This document shows, in pieces, positions 1-5,979 of a stretch of DNA of 12,188 bases. Each line of letters opens with the position of its first letter. The stretch's first letter is position 1. Origin of the DNA: PCC-7336 sp039817825 (GTDB lineage: Bacteria > Cyanobacteriota > Cyanobacteriia > Thermostichales > PCC-7336). The position numbers and the translations under genes were made by a program. A model generated the notes under the pieces. It was given only the letters and a program-made list of their open reading frames with translations. It was not told where the DNA came from and did no database searches. The DNA lies in assembly GCA_039817825.1 (NCBI GenBank), contig JBCBVA010000117.1, positions 1-12,188 on the forward strand, written 5' to 3'.

Positions 1-4
1 TCAA

Positions 5-883
5 TCAGCCAATTGCTGCAAAAGCGAGGTTTTGATTAATATCGCTTTTGTATTCCCGCTCAATTAAATGCGACACTATCATGCGCAGCTCTTCTAATGC
101 TTTTGGATGAGCATTGCTGCGAGCGCGGCGTGCAAATAACTCTAGCTGACCAACGCGCAAAAAGGACGGTGCAACCCGAGTTGAAATGGCCACAGGATTG
201 TCCGCCAAAATATCAGGATCGATAGAGTGAGAGTTTTGAGAATACCAAGGCCGCCTAACGGTCTCAGATTTAGAAACATACAGTGTCAAAGAGCGCGATG
301 TTGGAACACTTAAAGCCTGCATATATTCTTGCGCCAAAAACTCACGCACACTTGAACGGAGTACTGTGCGCCCATCGCCACCACGGCAATAAGGCGTTGG
401 GCCACCACCTTTCAATTGCATTTCACAGCGCTGGCCGTTGATGATTCCTTCAAACACAGATATCGCTCGACCATCGCCATAACCATTACCAGTACCGAAT
501 GGACATTGTTCGGAATATTCGGTGCCATAAATTGACAGTGCATAACCAGTCGCCCAGCCAACCTGACGCATAGGCTCATGCGCAGCAGAGATATCACCAG
601 AAAATACTTGGCGGAATTTTTCATCAAGCGCTAGCTCATCGCTCAAACCAAGTTCCTTAAAAAAAGTGCTGCTATGGGCTACATATTCTGGTTCTACAAG
701 CGGCGTGGGTGTCACAGGTACGAAATGACCAGAAAAGACCTGGCGGGCATGGCGATCGTCACCATCTTCAGTGGCATCAGGATCGGCATTTAAGGTGTCC
801 ATCAGAGAATAATCCGCCAATCGCACAAACTCATCGAAGGTTGCTACGCAGGGCTTAACAGATGAATTAGCTGGATATGACAT
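5..883 (-). pseudogene. selO: C-terminally truncated SelO (YdiU/UPF0061) protein adenylyltransferase
   Basis: SelO is a pseudokinase-fold enzyme that transfers AMP to hydroxyl side chains of proteins. The 292 residues match the N-terminal half of the family: the glycine-rich stretch around residues 129-138, the QLKGGGPTPYCRGGDGR motif at about 156-172 with Lys158, then VLRSSVREFL and AISTRVAPSFLRVGQ. The RPWYSQNS segment is typical of the long marine/proteobacterial subgroup. Family members are usually about 480-590 residues. This frame ends in TGA right after NQNLAFAAIG, so the catalytic Asp and the Asn/Asp metal ligands of the C-terminal half are absent. Only four bases lie beyond the stop, so a frameshift with the remainder outside the window cannot be excluded. 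No clear ribosome binding site precedes the ATG. The region is AT-richer than its neighbours and has no HIP1 site, which suggests acquired DNA. Family assignment is secure; loss of function is inferred. Confidence 0.8.
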
Positions 884-982
884 TGTTGCTAGCGCCGGTA
901 TTGTCGGGAAAGATTCATGTTTAATTGAGGACTTTGCAGGAATCTGTCAAAACTGAGCTGCAGACTTCCGCCTTGTCGAGAA

Positions 983-1267
983 TCACTTCAGCTCGCGAAG
1001 CAGCTTGGGCAGCAATTTATCTAGCTTGTTGACGTCAACATTATCAACGTCTGACTGGAGGCAAGGGGGTAATTCGACATCGGCTCGCTCCAATGCCCGA
1101 CGAATCTTGAGCAACACTCTCTCGGGAGGCATCGATGCTGCATTCATATGCATCTGCGTTGCCATGCCTAAACACAAGATCCCGACTTGCTTCAAGAGCT
1201 GTTCTTGCTCGGCTGTCACCGTCATAGAACCGACCTGATGAGTCACACGTTCGGGCAACTTAGCCAC
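983..1267 (-). CDS. small hypothetical protein (94 aa)
   Basis: I do not recognise this protein. The frame starts with GTG four bases after the preceding small ORF ends. It encodes a mostly helical soluble protein: a middle segment (about residues 17-65) rich in Met, Leu, Glu and Ala, then a basic, leucine-rich tail ending KLDKLLPKLLRELK. It has two cysteines, no signal peptide and no membrane segment. The Shine-Dalgarno signal before the GTG is weak (GCGAGG directly adjacent). An internal ATG at residue 15 is an alternative start. Its place at the end of a closely packed minus-strand array suggests it is the last gene of that operon. The amphipathic composition makes it more credible than a random frame. 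Confidence 0.5.
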   Translation of the reverse strand: MAKLPERVTHQVGSMTVTAEQEQLLKQVGILCLGMATQMHMNAASMPPERVLLKIRRALERADVELPPCLQSDVDNVDVNKLDKLLPKLLRELK

Positions 1268-1271
1268 CTCG

Positions 1272-1487
1272 CTAGAATAAGCTGGGCTTGCTAAACTTAA
1301 CCACTCCGTCCAAGGCTATCCCAATCCTGTCCTGATGAACTGTCCTCGCTGCCAGTCCCAGCACATCTCTTGACTCCAGCGCACAACCCATCTCGGCGAT
1401 GCCGTCTATCGTTGCTGCCAATGCGATCGCACCTTCAATGACCCCAATTGCCCACATCCATCCATCGCGATCGCCTCCCCTCCTCAA
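1272..1487 (-). CDS. possible small ORF (71 aa), unknown
   Basis: This frame begins with TTG overlapping the TGA stop of the Uma2 gene (TTGA) and ends four bases before the next gene. That spacing is what a translationally coupled operon member would show. An AGGAGG lies inside the first codons, about 15 bases before an internal ATG (residue 11), so a 61-residue product from that ATG is possible. The sequence is rich in Gly, Ala and Ile, with no motif, signal peptide or membrane segment that I recognise. The case rests only on position and lack of stops; it could be untranslated spacer. Confidence 0.25.
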   Translation of the reverse strand: MRRGGDRDGWMWAIGVIEGAIALAATIDGIAEMGCALESRDVLGLAARTVHQDRIGIALDGVVKFSKPSLF

Positions 1488-2110
1488 AACAACCGAGCCG
1501 TCGAAAACGAAAACCCCGGCAACACGTCTTCACCCGAAAGCTCAGCCGGTGAGTCCAACACCTCAACCTCGCGATCGCCTTCCCGATAAATCTCCACCAT
1601 CCGGTTCTGGGGATCGATCAACCACCCCAACCGCACCCCAGACTCGACGTACTCCCGCATCTTCTCTTGCAACACCTTCAACTCGTCCGAAGGCGATCGC
1701 AACTCGATAGCAAACTCAGGAGCCAATTCAAGAAACGCATCCGGGTCATTACCTGCAAGAAGCTCTAAGCGCGAATGGCAGACCCAGGCCGTATCCGGCA
1801 TTCGCTTCGCTCCATTGGGCAAGCAGAACATCGTTTGCGAACTGTAGACCTCCCCCAAATCCGTCTCGACATTCCAATTGGCCAGCTGTGCGATCGCGTT
1901 CGCCTCTCGGTTCCCTGCCACACCCCCAACTGGAGGAACGATGAAGAGGATTCCGTCTGCACTCAACTCGAAATTCACTTCGGGATTCGCCCGACACAAG
2001 GCAAGGAAGTTTTCGTCAGTCCAAGTTACCAGCGGTCTAAAATCGAGCGAGATCGTTTGTCCTTGGAACCACATGGCTTCCATAACACCCTGACTGCGCT
2101 CCATCTTCAT
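1484..2110 (-). CDS. Uma2 family (DUF820) restriction-endonuclease-like protein
   Basis: Uma2 proteins have a PD-(D/E)XK nuclease fold and are greatly expanded in cyanobacteria; their biological role is largely unknown. Visible family landmarks are FELSADGIL near residue 47, the RMPDTAWV motif with Asp106 (the PD acidic residue), and FAIELRSPSDELKVLQEKM with Glu136 and Lys150, followed by GVRLGWLIDPQNRMVEIYR (159-176). The length of 208 residues is normal and the core looks intact. The ATG overlaps the TGA of the upstream YhcG-type nuclease gene (ATGA), so the two are probably translationally coupled. Methionines at residues 3, 10 and 13 are possible alternative starts. Two HIP1 sites near the 3' end (1571 and 1693) and one at 1890 mark it as resident cyanobacterial DNA. 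Confidence 0.9.
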   Translation of the reverse strand: MKMERSQGVMEAMWFQGQTISLDFRPLVTWTDENFLALCRANPEVNFELSADGILFIVPPVGGVAGNREANAIAQLANWNVETDLGEVYSSQTMFCLPNGAKRMPDTAWVCHSRLELLAGNDPDAFLELAPEFAIELRSPSDELKVLQEKMREYVESGVRLGWLIDPQNRMVEIYREGDREVEVLDSPAELSGEDVLPGFSFSTARLF

Positions 2111-3147
2111 GATTCTCGTGGCAAAGAGGATAGCAAGCGCTGCCAGTCCTCATCTGTGGGCAATAAACCGCGATAGTCATCCGGCACCCTCGGATAAAGC
2201 TGATAGGTTGCCACTCCAATCGGATTAGCCTTCGACTTCAAACTAAACTCCACCTCCAAGCGATCCTTTTCAGCACAAAGAACGATCCCGATGGCCGGGT
2301 TGTCATCAGGTGCGCGCTCTCGCTCGTTGAGCAACTCCAGATAAAAGTCCATCTTGCCCGCGTACTCCGGCCGAAACCTCCCAGTCTTCAACTCGATCGC
2401 CACCAAACACTTCAAAAAGCGGTGGTAGAACAGCAAATCTAAAAAATATTCGTTCTTCCCCAGCGTCAATCGGTACTGATTGCCGATGAAGCAAAAGCCG
2501 TACCCGAGCTCGATCAAAAAATCCTGGAGCCGAGCCAACAAGTTGCGTTCCAGTTCTCGCTCCTGAACCGCATGAGTCAACCCCAGGAACTCAAGGCTGT
2601 ACTCAGCCTTGAGAGCTTCATCCGCTTGCTCCGCCAAATGTTGCGGCAATACGGCGACAAAATTGTGGCTACCCACTTGGAGGCTCACCTCATAGGCATT
2701 AGCCTTAATTTGATTGAGCAGCACGTTCCGCGTCCAGCCGAGTCGAGCCGTTTCTTCTAAGTAGTAGCGACGGGCAGCCTCATCCTTAACCCGCTGCACA
2801 ATCAACACGTTATGGCTCCACGGAATTTCTCCAACCAGCGGTTGGAGATTTGGCATGTTCAGGTATTCGGTATGAAACTGGCGAATCAACCAGAGATTCT
2901 GAGGAGAAAAGCCTTTCATCTCGGGGAATTCCGCTTTAAGGTCAGCCGACAATCGTTCCACAACCGCTTTGCCCCATCCCAAAACCTCTTGGCGTTCCAC
3001 AATCAATTGACCCAAGGCCCAATACAAGTCGATGAGCGCTCGGTTCACTGCCTTGGCTGCGTTCACCCGACGCTGAAGCACCTGCACCTTAACGTCGCGC
3101 AGAAAATCTTGGTAAGCCGAATGATTTGCTGGAGTGATATCGCTCAT
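2107..3147 (-). CDS. YhcG/DUF1016 family PD-(D/E)XK nuclease
   Basis: The protein has the two-part YhcG layout. An N-terminal helical DUF1016_N region (about residues 10-190) includes LYWALGQLIVERQ, GFSPQNLWLIRQF, PWSHNVLIVQRV and GWTRNVLLNQIK. A C-terminal PD-(D/E)XK domain (about 195-335) carries LGKNEYFLDLLFYHRFLKCL with Asp237 and the catalytic IELKTG with Glu252 and Lys254. The length of 346 residues is normal and the catalytic residues are present, so it should be active. The family is common in accessory and defence regions, often near restriction systems; its exact substrate is not known to me. The ATG directly abuts the TGA of a possible small upstream ORF (TGAATG), and its own TGA overlaps the Uma2 start. 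No strong Shine-Dalgarno is seen, which fits translation coupled to an upstream frame. Confidence 0.9.
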   Translation of the reverse strand: MSDITPANHSAYQDFLRDVKVQVLQRRVNAAKAVNRALIDLYWALGQLIVERQEVLGWGKAVVERLSADLKAEFPEMKGFSPQNLWLIRQFHTEYLNMPNLQPLVGEIPWSHNVLIVQRVKDEAARRYYLEETARLGWTRNVLLNQIKANAYEVSLQVGSHNFVAVLPQHLAEQADEALKAEYSLEFLGLTHAVQERELERNLLARLQDFLIELGYGFCFIGNQYRLTLGKNEYFLDLLFYHRFLKCLVAIELKTGRFRPEYAGKMDFYLELLNERERAPDDNPAIGIVLCAEKDRLEVEFSLKSKANPIGVATYQLYPRVPDDYRGLLPTDEDWQRLLSSLPRES

Positions 3148-3366
3148 TCAAGCCACTCTATCCGTCAAACTACCCGAGCGAGCAACTGAGTCCCCGTCGC
3201 CCGTGCAAGCTATGCCAATATCTCCAAAGACAGATTGCACCGTCCGCGTTCGATTCAAGCTACCGTCGATTGCGAGGTCGGCATCAATGGTGCAACCCCA
3301 CCCCTCCCAGCGACGAGCTGTAACCGGGACGAACACCTCAACTACGAGTTGAGGGTATGAACCCAA
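3148..3366 (-). CDS. possible small ORF (72 aa), unknown
   Basis: This frame starts with TTG 25 bases inside the end of the upstream acidic-protein gene and stops immediately before the ATG of the YhcG-type nuclease. It fills what would otherwise be a 194-bp gap in a tightly packed array. No family, signal peptide or membrane segment is recognisable; the composition is Val-, Asp- and Gly-rich. An internal GTG at about residue 12 is another possible start. The only support is its placement and the absence of an obvious Shine-Dalgarno for the gene that follows. It may be a real leader peptide, a decayed gene or chance. Confidence 0.25.
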   Translation of the reverse strand: MGSYPQLVVEVFVPVTARRWEGWGCTIDADLAIDGSLNRTRTVQSVFGDIGIACTGDGDSVARSGSLTDRVA

Positions 3367-4028
3367 ACCCGATCGCTCTCCCCATAAAACTCCTTCCCGC
3401 CTAGCAATCGAAACCCCGGCTTTTGAGAAAGCAAACTCCCCAGCACCACCTCAACCCACTCAAGCGATCGCTTCCCTTCCCCCACCTCACTCTCCTCAAC
3501 CAGCATCTGAATCGTCGCCTTCCCCTCATTCCTCTCCAACACCCTTGCGATCGCCTCCCCCCACTCCTGAATCGCCTCCTCGTGAGCGAGCTGAATGACT
3601 TCTTCCATTGTCGAAATCTCTCGTTCCCGCTCGTCCGCCCAAGCTAGAACCGTCTGTTTATCAAGCTCAGGCAGAGGCTCATCACGAACAGCCAACTTCG
3701 GTCGAGGCTTTTTCACCCCCACCAGAGGGATTTCGTACTCAGCGAGATTGAACGCATCAGGAGGTTGGAAGAACTCCCCCAACCAATCATCCTCAAGCCG
3801 CGCCCCTTCAAACCGCTCGCGCCAGTCGAGTAGCATCTCCTCGGCCCGAACCTGCCAAACCCCAGCCAACCGCGAGATCGCCTCCCCTGCCAGAGCCAAC
3901 CGGCGATCGCCCTGAGTATTCGCCACCGTCACATCAAACTTATCGAGCAGGTCATCAAAATCCCACTCCACTGGAGCAACCTTGGCTCGTTCCAAATCCT
4001 CCCAAAGTTCGAGTTCGAGTTGAATCAT
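3342..4028 (-). CDS. acidic hypothetical protein (228 aa), partner of the Cys-rich gene
   Basis: I do not recognise a named family. The protein is soluble, helical and strongly acidic at its N-terminus (MIQLELELWEDLE). A helical segment covers about residues 44-75, a Pro/Lys-rich linker about 100-122, and a charged helix about 125-168 includes ADEREREISTMEEV. The C-terminal portion (about 170-228) is predicted to mix short helices and strands, ending VWVHTLNS. No catalytic motif, signal peptide or transmembrane segment is evident. Its ATG overlaps the TGA of the upstream Cys-rich gene (ATGA), implying coupled translation and a likely functional pairing. HIP1 sites at 3464, 3548 and 3903 lie within it. 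It looks intact; only the function is unknown. Confidence 0.75.
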   Translation of the reverse strand: MIQLELELWEDLERAKVAPVEWDFDDLLDKFDVTVANTQGDRRLALAGEAISRLAGVWQVRAEEMLLDWRERFEGARLEDDWLGEFFQPPDAFNLAEYEIPLVGVKKPRPKLAVRDEPLPELDKQTVLAWADEREREISTMEEVIQLAHEEAIQEWGEAIARVLERNEGKATIQMLVEESEVGEGKRSLEWVEVVLGSLLSQKPGFRLLGGKEFYGESDRVWVHTLNS

Positions 4029-4597
4029 GACTCGTGGGGCATCAGCCCCGCACGCAGGGAATCAAATGCATCTTCAAACAAGGGACAGGGACGAATCGGA
4101 CATTCCATGCGAGGTTTTTCAATCAACTCATTGAACCCCGTCACCGGTTGACCGAGCTTCTGAGAGAACAACGTCAATATTTGGTCATTCATCTGATGAA
4201 TCTGCAAACGCGAAAGACCGAAGCAATGGGTAGGTTCGATCTTGGCAATCAACTCCTGGTCGTGCCAGAGCTGAGCAGAGATCGCATGAGGGATTCTCCA
4301 GCGCTCCTTCACCTCACCCGCCGGCGCTCGCCCGACCTTATCGCCGTACAACGTCATCACAGCCAGCGTCGTTTGGGGCAGCTCCAGAAATAACTCAGGC
4401 GATTCCTTTCCAAGCCGCTCCATACGGTGACGCTTCTGAGAGCGAACCCGTGCGGTGCGATTGCGATAGTACGACCTGCGGTTGTGACAGTGACTGTCCT
4501 GCCAACAGTTATCCCCATCCGGCCCGTGAAGCGAGCGCGCTTCATCAGAGGAGAGTCTCCAGCAGTGTTGACAAGCAGTGTTGACCGAACGCGCCAT
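4025..4597 (-). CDS. Cys-rich putative zinc-binding protein (190 aa), unknown family
   Basis: From the ATG at 4597 the product begins MARSVNTACQHCW. It carries a CxxC pair (Cys9, Cys12) followed by GPDGDNCW (Cys31), SHCHNRR (Cys37, His38) and SYYRNR, a spacing suggestive of one zinc site with a basic, possibly nucleic-acid-contacting tail. Residues 50-190 are a separate domain with no motif known to me, including IPHAISAQLW and KIEPTHCFGLS. The frame is open upstream to a GTG at 4687 (220 aa). I prefer the ATG because AGGTGG lies four bases before it, and because the relic at 5221-5343 starts with a matching MAWSVN. Its TGA overlaps the ATG of the acidic protein gene. The zinc site is inferred from residue spacing alone. 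Confidence 0.75.
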   Translation of the reverse strand: MARSVNTACQHCWRLSSDEARSLHGPDGDNCWQDSHCHNRRSYYRNRTARVRSQKRHRMERLGKESPELFLELPQTTLAVMTLYGDKVGRAPAGEVKERWRIPHAISAQLWHDQELIAKIEPTHCFGLSRLQIHQMNDQILTLFSQKLGQPVTGFNELIEKPRMECPIRPCPLFEDAFDSLRAGLMPHES

Positions 4598-4601
4598 CAA
4601 A

Positions 4602-4607
4602 CCACCT
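4602..4607 (-). promoter_or_regulatory. Shine-Dalgarno AGGTGG that decides the start at 4597
   Basis: AGGTGG on the minus strand sits four bases before the ATG at 4597-4595. The in-frame GTG at 4687 has no comparable signal. This supports the shorter 190-residue product. Confidence 0.55.
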
Positions 4608-4706
4608 AGTGACCAAACTTTACTGCCATGAAGAGTGTCGCTGTAACGATAAAACGGGAATACTGACTCATACACTTCCGTTGCCACGAGCAGTAGACAT
4701 GTGTTT

Positions 4707-4934
4707 CTACTGGACAGGACTTAACTGCCCGAGCTCAACGCTGACCGTATCAAAACGATTATCGCCAGGATGATACGAGAGGATTTCTAGGCCAATCGGT
4801 TCACCTGTTGTGGAGTCTTTGATCAAGGTGACACCATCCCCAAGCTCAGTACTGATTTGCGCTTTTCGAGGAGGTTGCCAGAATACGGTCAGCAACTCCG
4901 TTTCGGGTTCGAAGAAAACTTTTACCTGTGCCAT
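4707..4934 (-). CDS. DUF2283 domain protein
   Basis: This 75-residue protein fits the small DUF2283 family. It begins with a strand-rich segment (VKVFFEPETELLTVFW) and closes with the characteristic EPIGLEILSYHPG stretch at about residues 49-62. Such proteins usually sit beside DUF4258-like small proteins in cyanobacteria, and the pair is often regarded as a possible toxin-antitoxin module. Here the gene overlaps the end of the DUF4258-like gene by 13 bases, and GGGGAG lies about six bases before its ATG, inside that upstream gene. That arrangement implies co-expression. In such pairs this member would be the antitoxin-side partner, which is inference only. Confidence 0.75.
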   Translation of the reverse strand: MAQVKVFFEPETELLTVFWQPPRKAQISTELGDGVTLIKDSTTGEPIGLEILSYHPGDNRFDTVSVELGQLSPVQ

Positions 4935-5224
4935 ATCGACTCCCCTTCTTTAATCGCATCAGTTTGATAAGCCGTAATTAAAAAACCATCTCCATTCAAG
5001 CGCCTCGCCACAGCCACAACCCAGCGCTTCTGTTTGTGAGACAAGTAAAACAGCAAGACATCCCGGTCTCGACTACTGCGACGAATTTCATCGGGGTCAG
5101 CGAGAGCTTGTCGAACGAGGTTTTCGAGCTCGGCAATATCGGGATGCTTAGCAATAAGGCGTTGCCAGTAGCTATCAGAAGTTCTGACGGTGAACTCAAG
5201 CGGGGTGAGGATTTCAAATCTCAT
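4922..5224 (-). CDS. DUF4258-like small protein, putative toxin of a DUF4258/DUF2283 pair
   Basis: The 100-residue protein has the order expected of the cyanobacterial DUF4258 or RelE/BECR-like group. An N-terminal helix is preceded by SYWQRLIAKHPDI, followed by VRQALADPDEIRRSSRD, then paired strands DVLLFYLSHKQKRWVVAVAR and a final strand FLITAYQTD with a KEGE tail. Proteins of this shape are suspected ribonuclease-type toxins; no activity can be read from the sequence. The ATG is preceded by GAGGGGGG three bases upstream. It is the first intact gene of the minus-strand array and overlaps the DUF2283 gene. Its ATG overlaps the TGA of the relic frame just upstream, the same ATGA join that the intact Cys-rich gene shares with its partner. 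Confidence 0.7.
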   Translation of the reverse strand: MRFEILTPLEFTVRTSDSYWQRLIAKHPDIAELENLVRQALADPDEIRRSSRDRDVLLFYLSHKQKRWVVAVARRLNGDGFLITAYQTDAIKEGESIWHR

Positions 5225-5343
5225 TGACCCCCCTCAGGATCAAATGCATTCGATCGGCTTTTGACATTCATCGTTAAAGGGAATGCTCAACGCCCCGCCA
5301 GTTCTACAGCGTGTTGACAGTCATGATTGACCGACCAAGCCAT
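5221..5343 (-). pseudogene. relic resembling the Cys-rich gene at 4025-4597
   Basis: Starting at ATG 5341-5343, the minus strand reads MAWSVNHDCQHAVELAG. This aligns without gaps to the start of the Cys-rich protein (MARSVNTACQHCWRLSS), with 9 of 17 residues identical. At DNA level the blocks TCGGTCAA and TGTCAACAC are identical and equally spaced in both. The second Cys of the CxxC pair is lost. A TGA follows after 18 codons, but the same frame then reopens and ends SNAFDPEGGQ. That ending weakly resembles the DAFDSLRAGL end of the intact gene and likewise closes with TGA overlapping the next ATG. I infer a second copy reduced by internal deletion. The N-terminal match is fairly convincing, the C-terminal one is not. 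Confidence 0.45.
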
Positions 5344-5380
5344 CGAGGCTTTATCCAGCCACTGCATGGTTACACGCACA

Positions 5381-5385
5381 ATGAT
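5381..5385. repeat. left 5-bp target site duplication (ATGAT)
   Basis: ATGAT immediately precedes the TGT terminus of the Tn7-type element and is repeated exactly after its other end. Confidence 0.85.
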
Positions 5386-5391
5386 TGTGGC

Positions 5392-5410
5392 TGACAGCAT
5401 AGTTTGTCCG
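5392..5410 (+). repeat. TnsB-like site 1 (left terminal)
   Basis: TGACAGCATAGTTTGTCCG, identical to the right terminal site in inverted orientation. Confidence 0.75.
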
Positions 5411-5414
5411 TTTT

Positions 5415-5433
5415 TGACAGCAAAGTATGTCCG
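5415..5433 (+). repeat. TnsB-like site 2
   Basis: TGACAGCAAAGTATGTCCG, four bases inside site 1; differs from it at two positions (T to A in the centre and T to A before TGTCCG). Confidence 0.75.
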
Positions 5434-5491
5434 CCCCAACCGCTGAAAGCTTTATTCTTGCGTTTATCTTCGCCATTGAATCACTCGAAGC

Positions 5492-5510
5492 AGACAGCAT
5501 AGTTTGTCCG
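5492..5510 (+). repeat. TnsB-like site 3
   Basis: AGACAGCATAGTTTGTCCG, identical to site 1 apart from its first base. Confidence 0.75.
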
Positions 5511-5521
5511 AAAGTACAGAT

Positions 5522-5540
5522 TGGCAGCAAAGCGTGTCCA
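5522..5540 (+). repeat. TnsB-like site 4 (degenerate)
   Basis: TGGCAGCAAAGCGTGTCCA, eleven bases after site 3. Together they form an internal pair like sites 1 and 2. Confidence 0.65.
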
Positions 5541-5666
5541 AAAATTCTCTCAATGGAGCAAAGGCTGAGATATTTGCTGCGAGAGGCTTACAGGGGAACA
5601 TGACTGGTTTGCAAACGTGTCTAGGATGGGTCTAAAGCTCACTCCAGACAACGATACGACCAACAT

Positions 5667-5685
5667 TGACAGCAAAGTACGTCCG
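5667..5685 (+). repeat. TnsB-like site 5, oriented like the left end
   Basis: TGACAGCAAAGTACGTCCG, three bases from the inverted terminal site. The orientation is opposite to what a standard right end would show. Confidence 0.75.
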
Positions 5686-5688
5686 TTG

Positions 5689-5707
5689 CGGACAAACTAT
5701 GCTGTCA
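5689..5707 (-). repeat. TnsB-like site 6 (right terminal, inverted)
   Basis: The minus strand reads TGACAGCATAGTTTGTCCG, an exact inverted copy of site 1. Confidence 0.75.
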
Positions 5708-5713
5708 GCCACA

Positions 5714-5718
5714 ATGAT
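5714..5718. repeat. right 5-bp target site duplication (ATGAT)
   Basis: ATGAT immediately follows the ACA terminus at 5711-5713 and matches the left copy. Confidence 0.85.
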
Positions 5719-5979
5719 AGCGCCAGAGTCAAAGCACTCGTCAATAATCGTAGTTAATCGTAGTCACGATAATACATCATTATCATTACCTGAACACGCA
5801 CAAAAAATCCAAGCTCAGGTTTTCTGGCTTGGTCACGAGGGGGATTCGGTTTTTGGGTTGGAGTTCAAGCTAGTCTTTGAAGCACTCTGACAGCCTTTGC
5901 TCCATGCAGTAAGACACTACCCCATCCATCATCGGTTGTCTAGTCCGAACCTTCATGTCACCGGTGTTGCAGCCACTCT
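5719..5979. other. non-coding stretch, no gene recognised
   Basis: I find no supported gene here. A plus-strand frame runs from inside the mobile element to 5890 but has no ribosome binding site and no recognisable content. A 15-bp sequence at 5891-5905 is an exact inverted copy of 5553-5567 inside the mobile element. Confidence 0.5.

Larger units (their letters stand above)
5386..5713. mobile_element. 328-bp non-autonomous Tn7-type (TnsB-dependent) element
   Basis: The first 25 bases (5386-5410) and last 25 bases (5689-5713) are a perfect inverted repeat beginning TGTGGCTGACAGCATAGTTT. The element is flanked by the 5-bp direct repeat ATGAT. Tn7 also begins TGTGG, duplicates 5 bp and has end sites containing GACA followed by ATAGTT, as here. 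Six copies of a 19-bp motif (best TGACAGCATAGTTTGTCCG) lie inside, resembling an array of TnsB binding sites. No transposase or other gene fits in the element, so it must have moved with proteins encoded elsewhere. The inner sites near the right end point the same way as the left-end sites, unlike ordinary Tn7 ends. Confidence 0.85.

Noticed and set aside
4611..4627. A sequence upstream of the Cys-rich gene resembling the 19-bp TnsB-like motif (about 13 of 18 positions).
   Set aside because: The TGTCC end is not preserved, no partner sites or inverted end are nearby, and the match is within what chance could give in 12 kb.
5392..5707. Repeated 19-bp units considered as a CRISPR array.
   Set aside because: Spacing is irregular (4, 58, 11, 126 and 3 bases), one unit is inverted and the units lie at transposon ends, so they are transposase-binding-type sites.
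5666..5890. Plus-strand open frame of 74 codons.
   Set aside because: It starts inside the mobile element's right end, has no ribosome binding site and no recognisable content.
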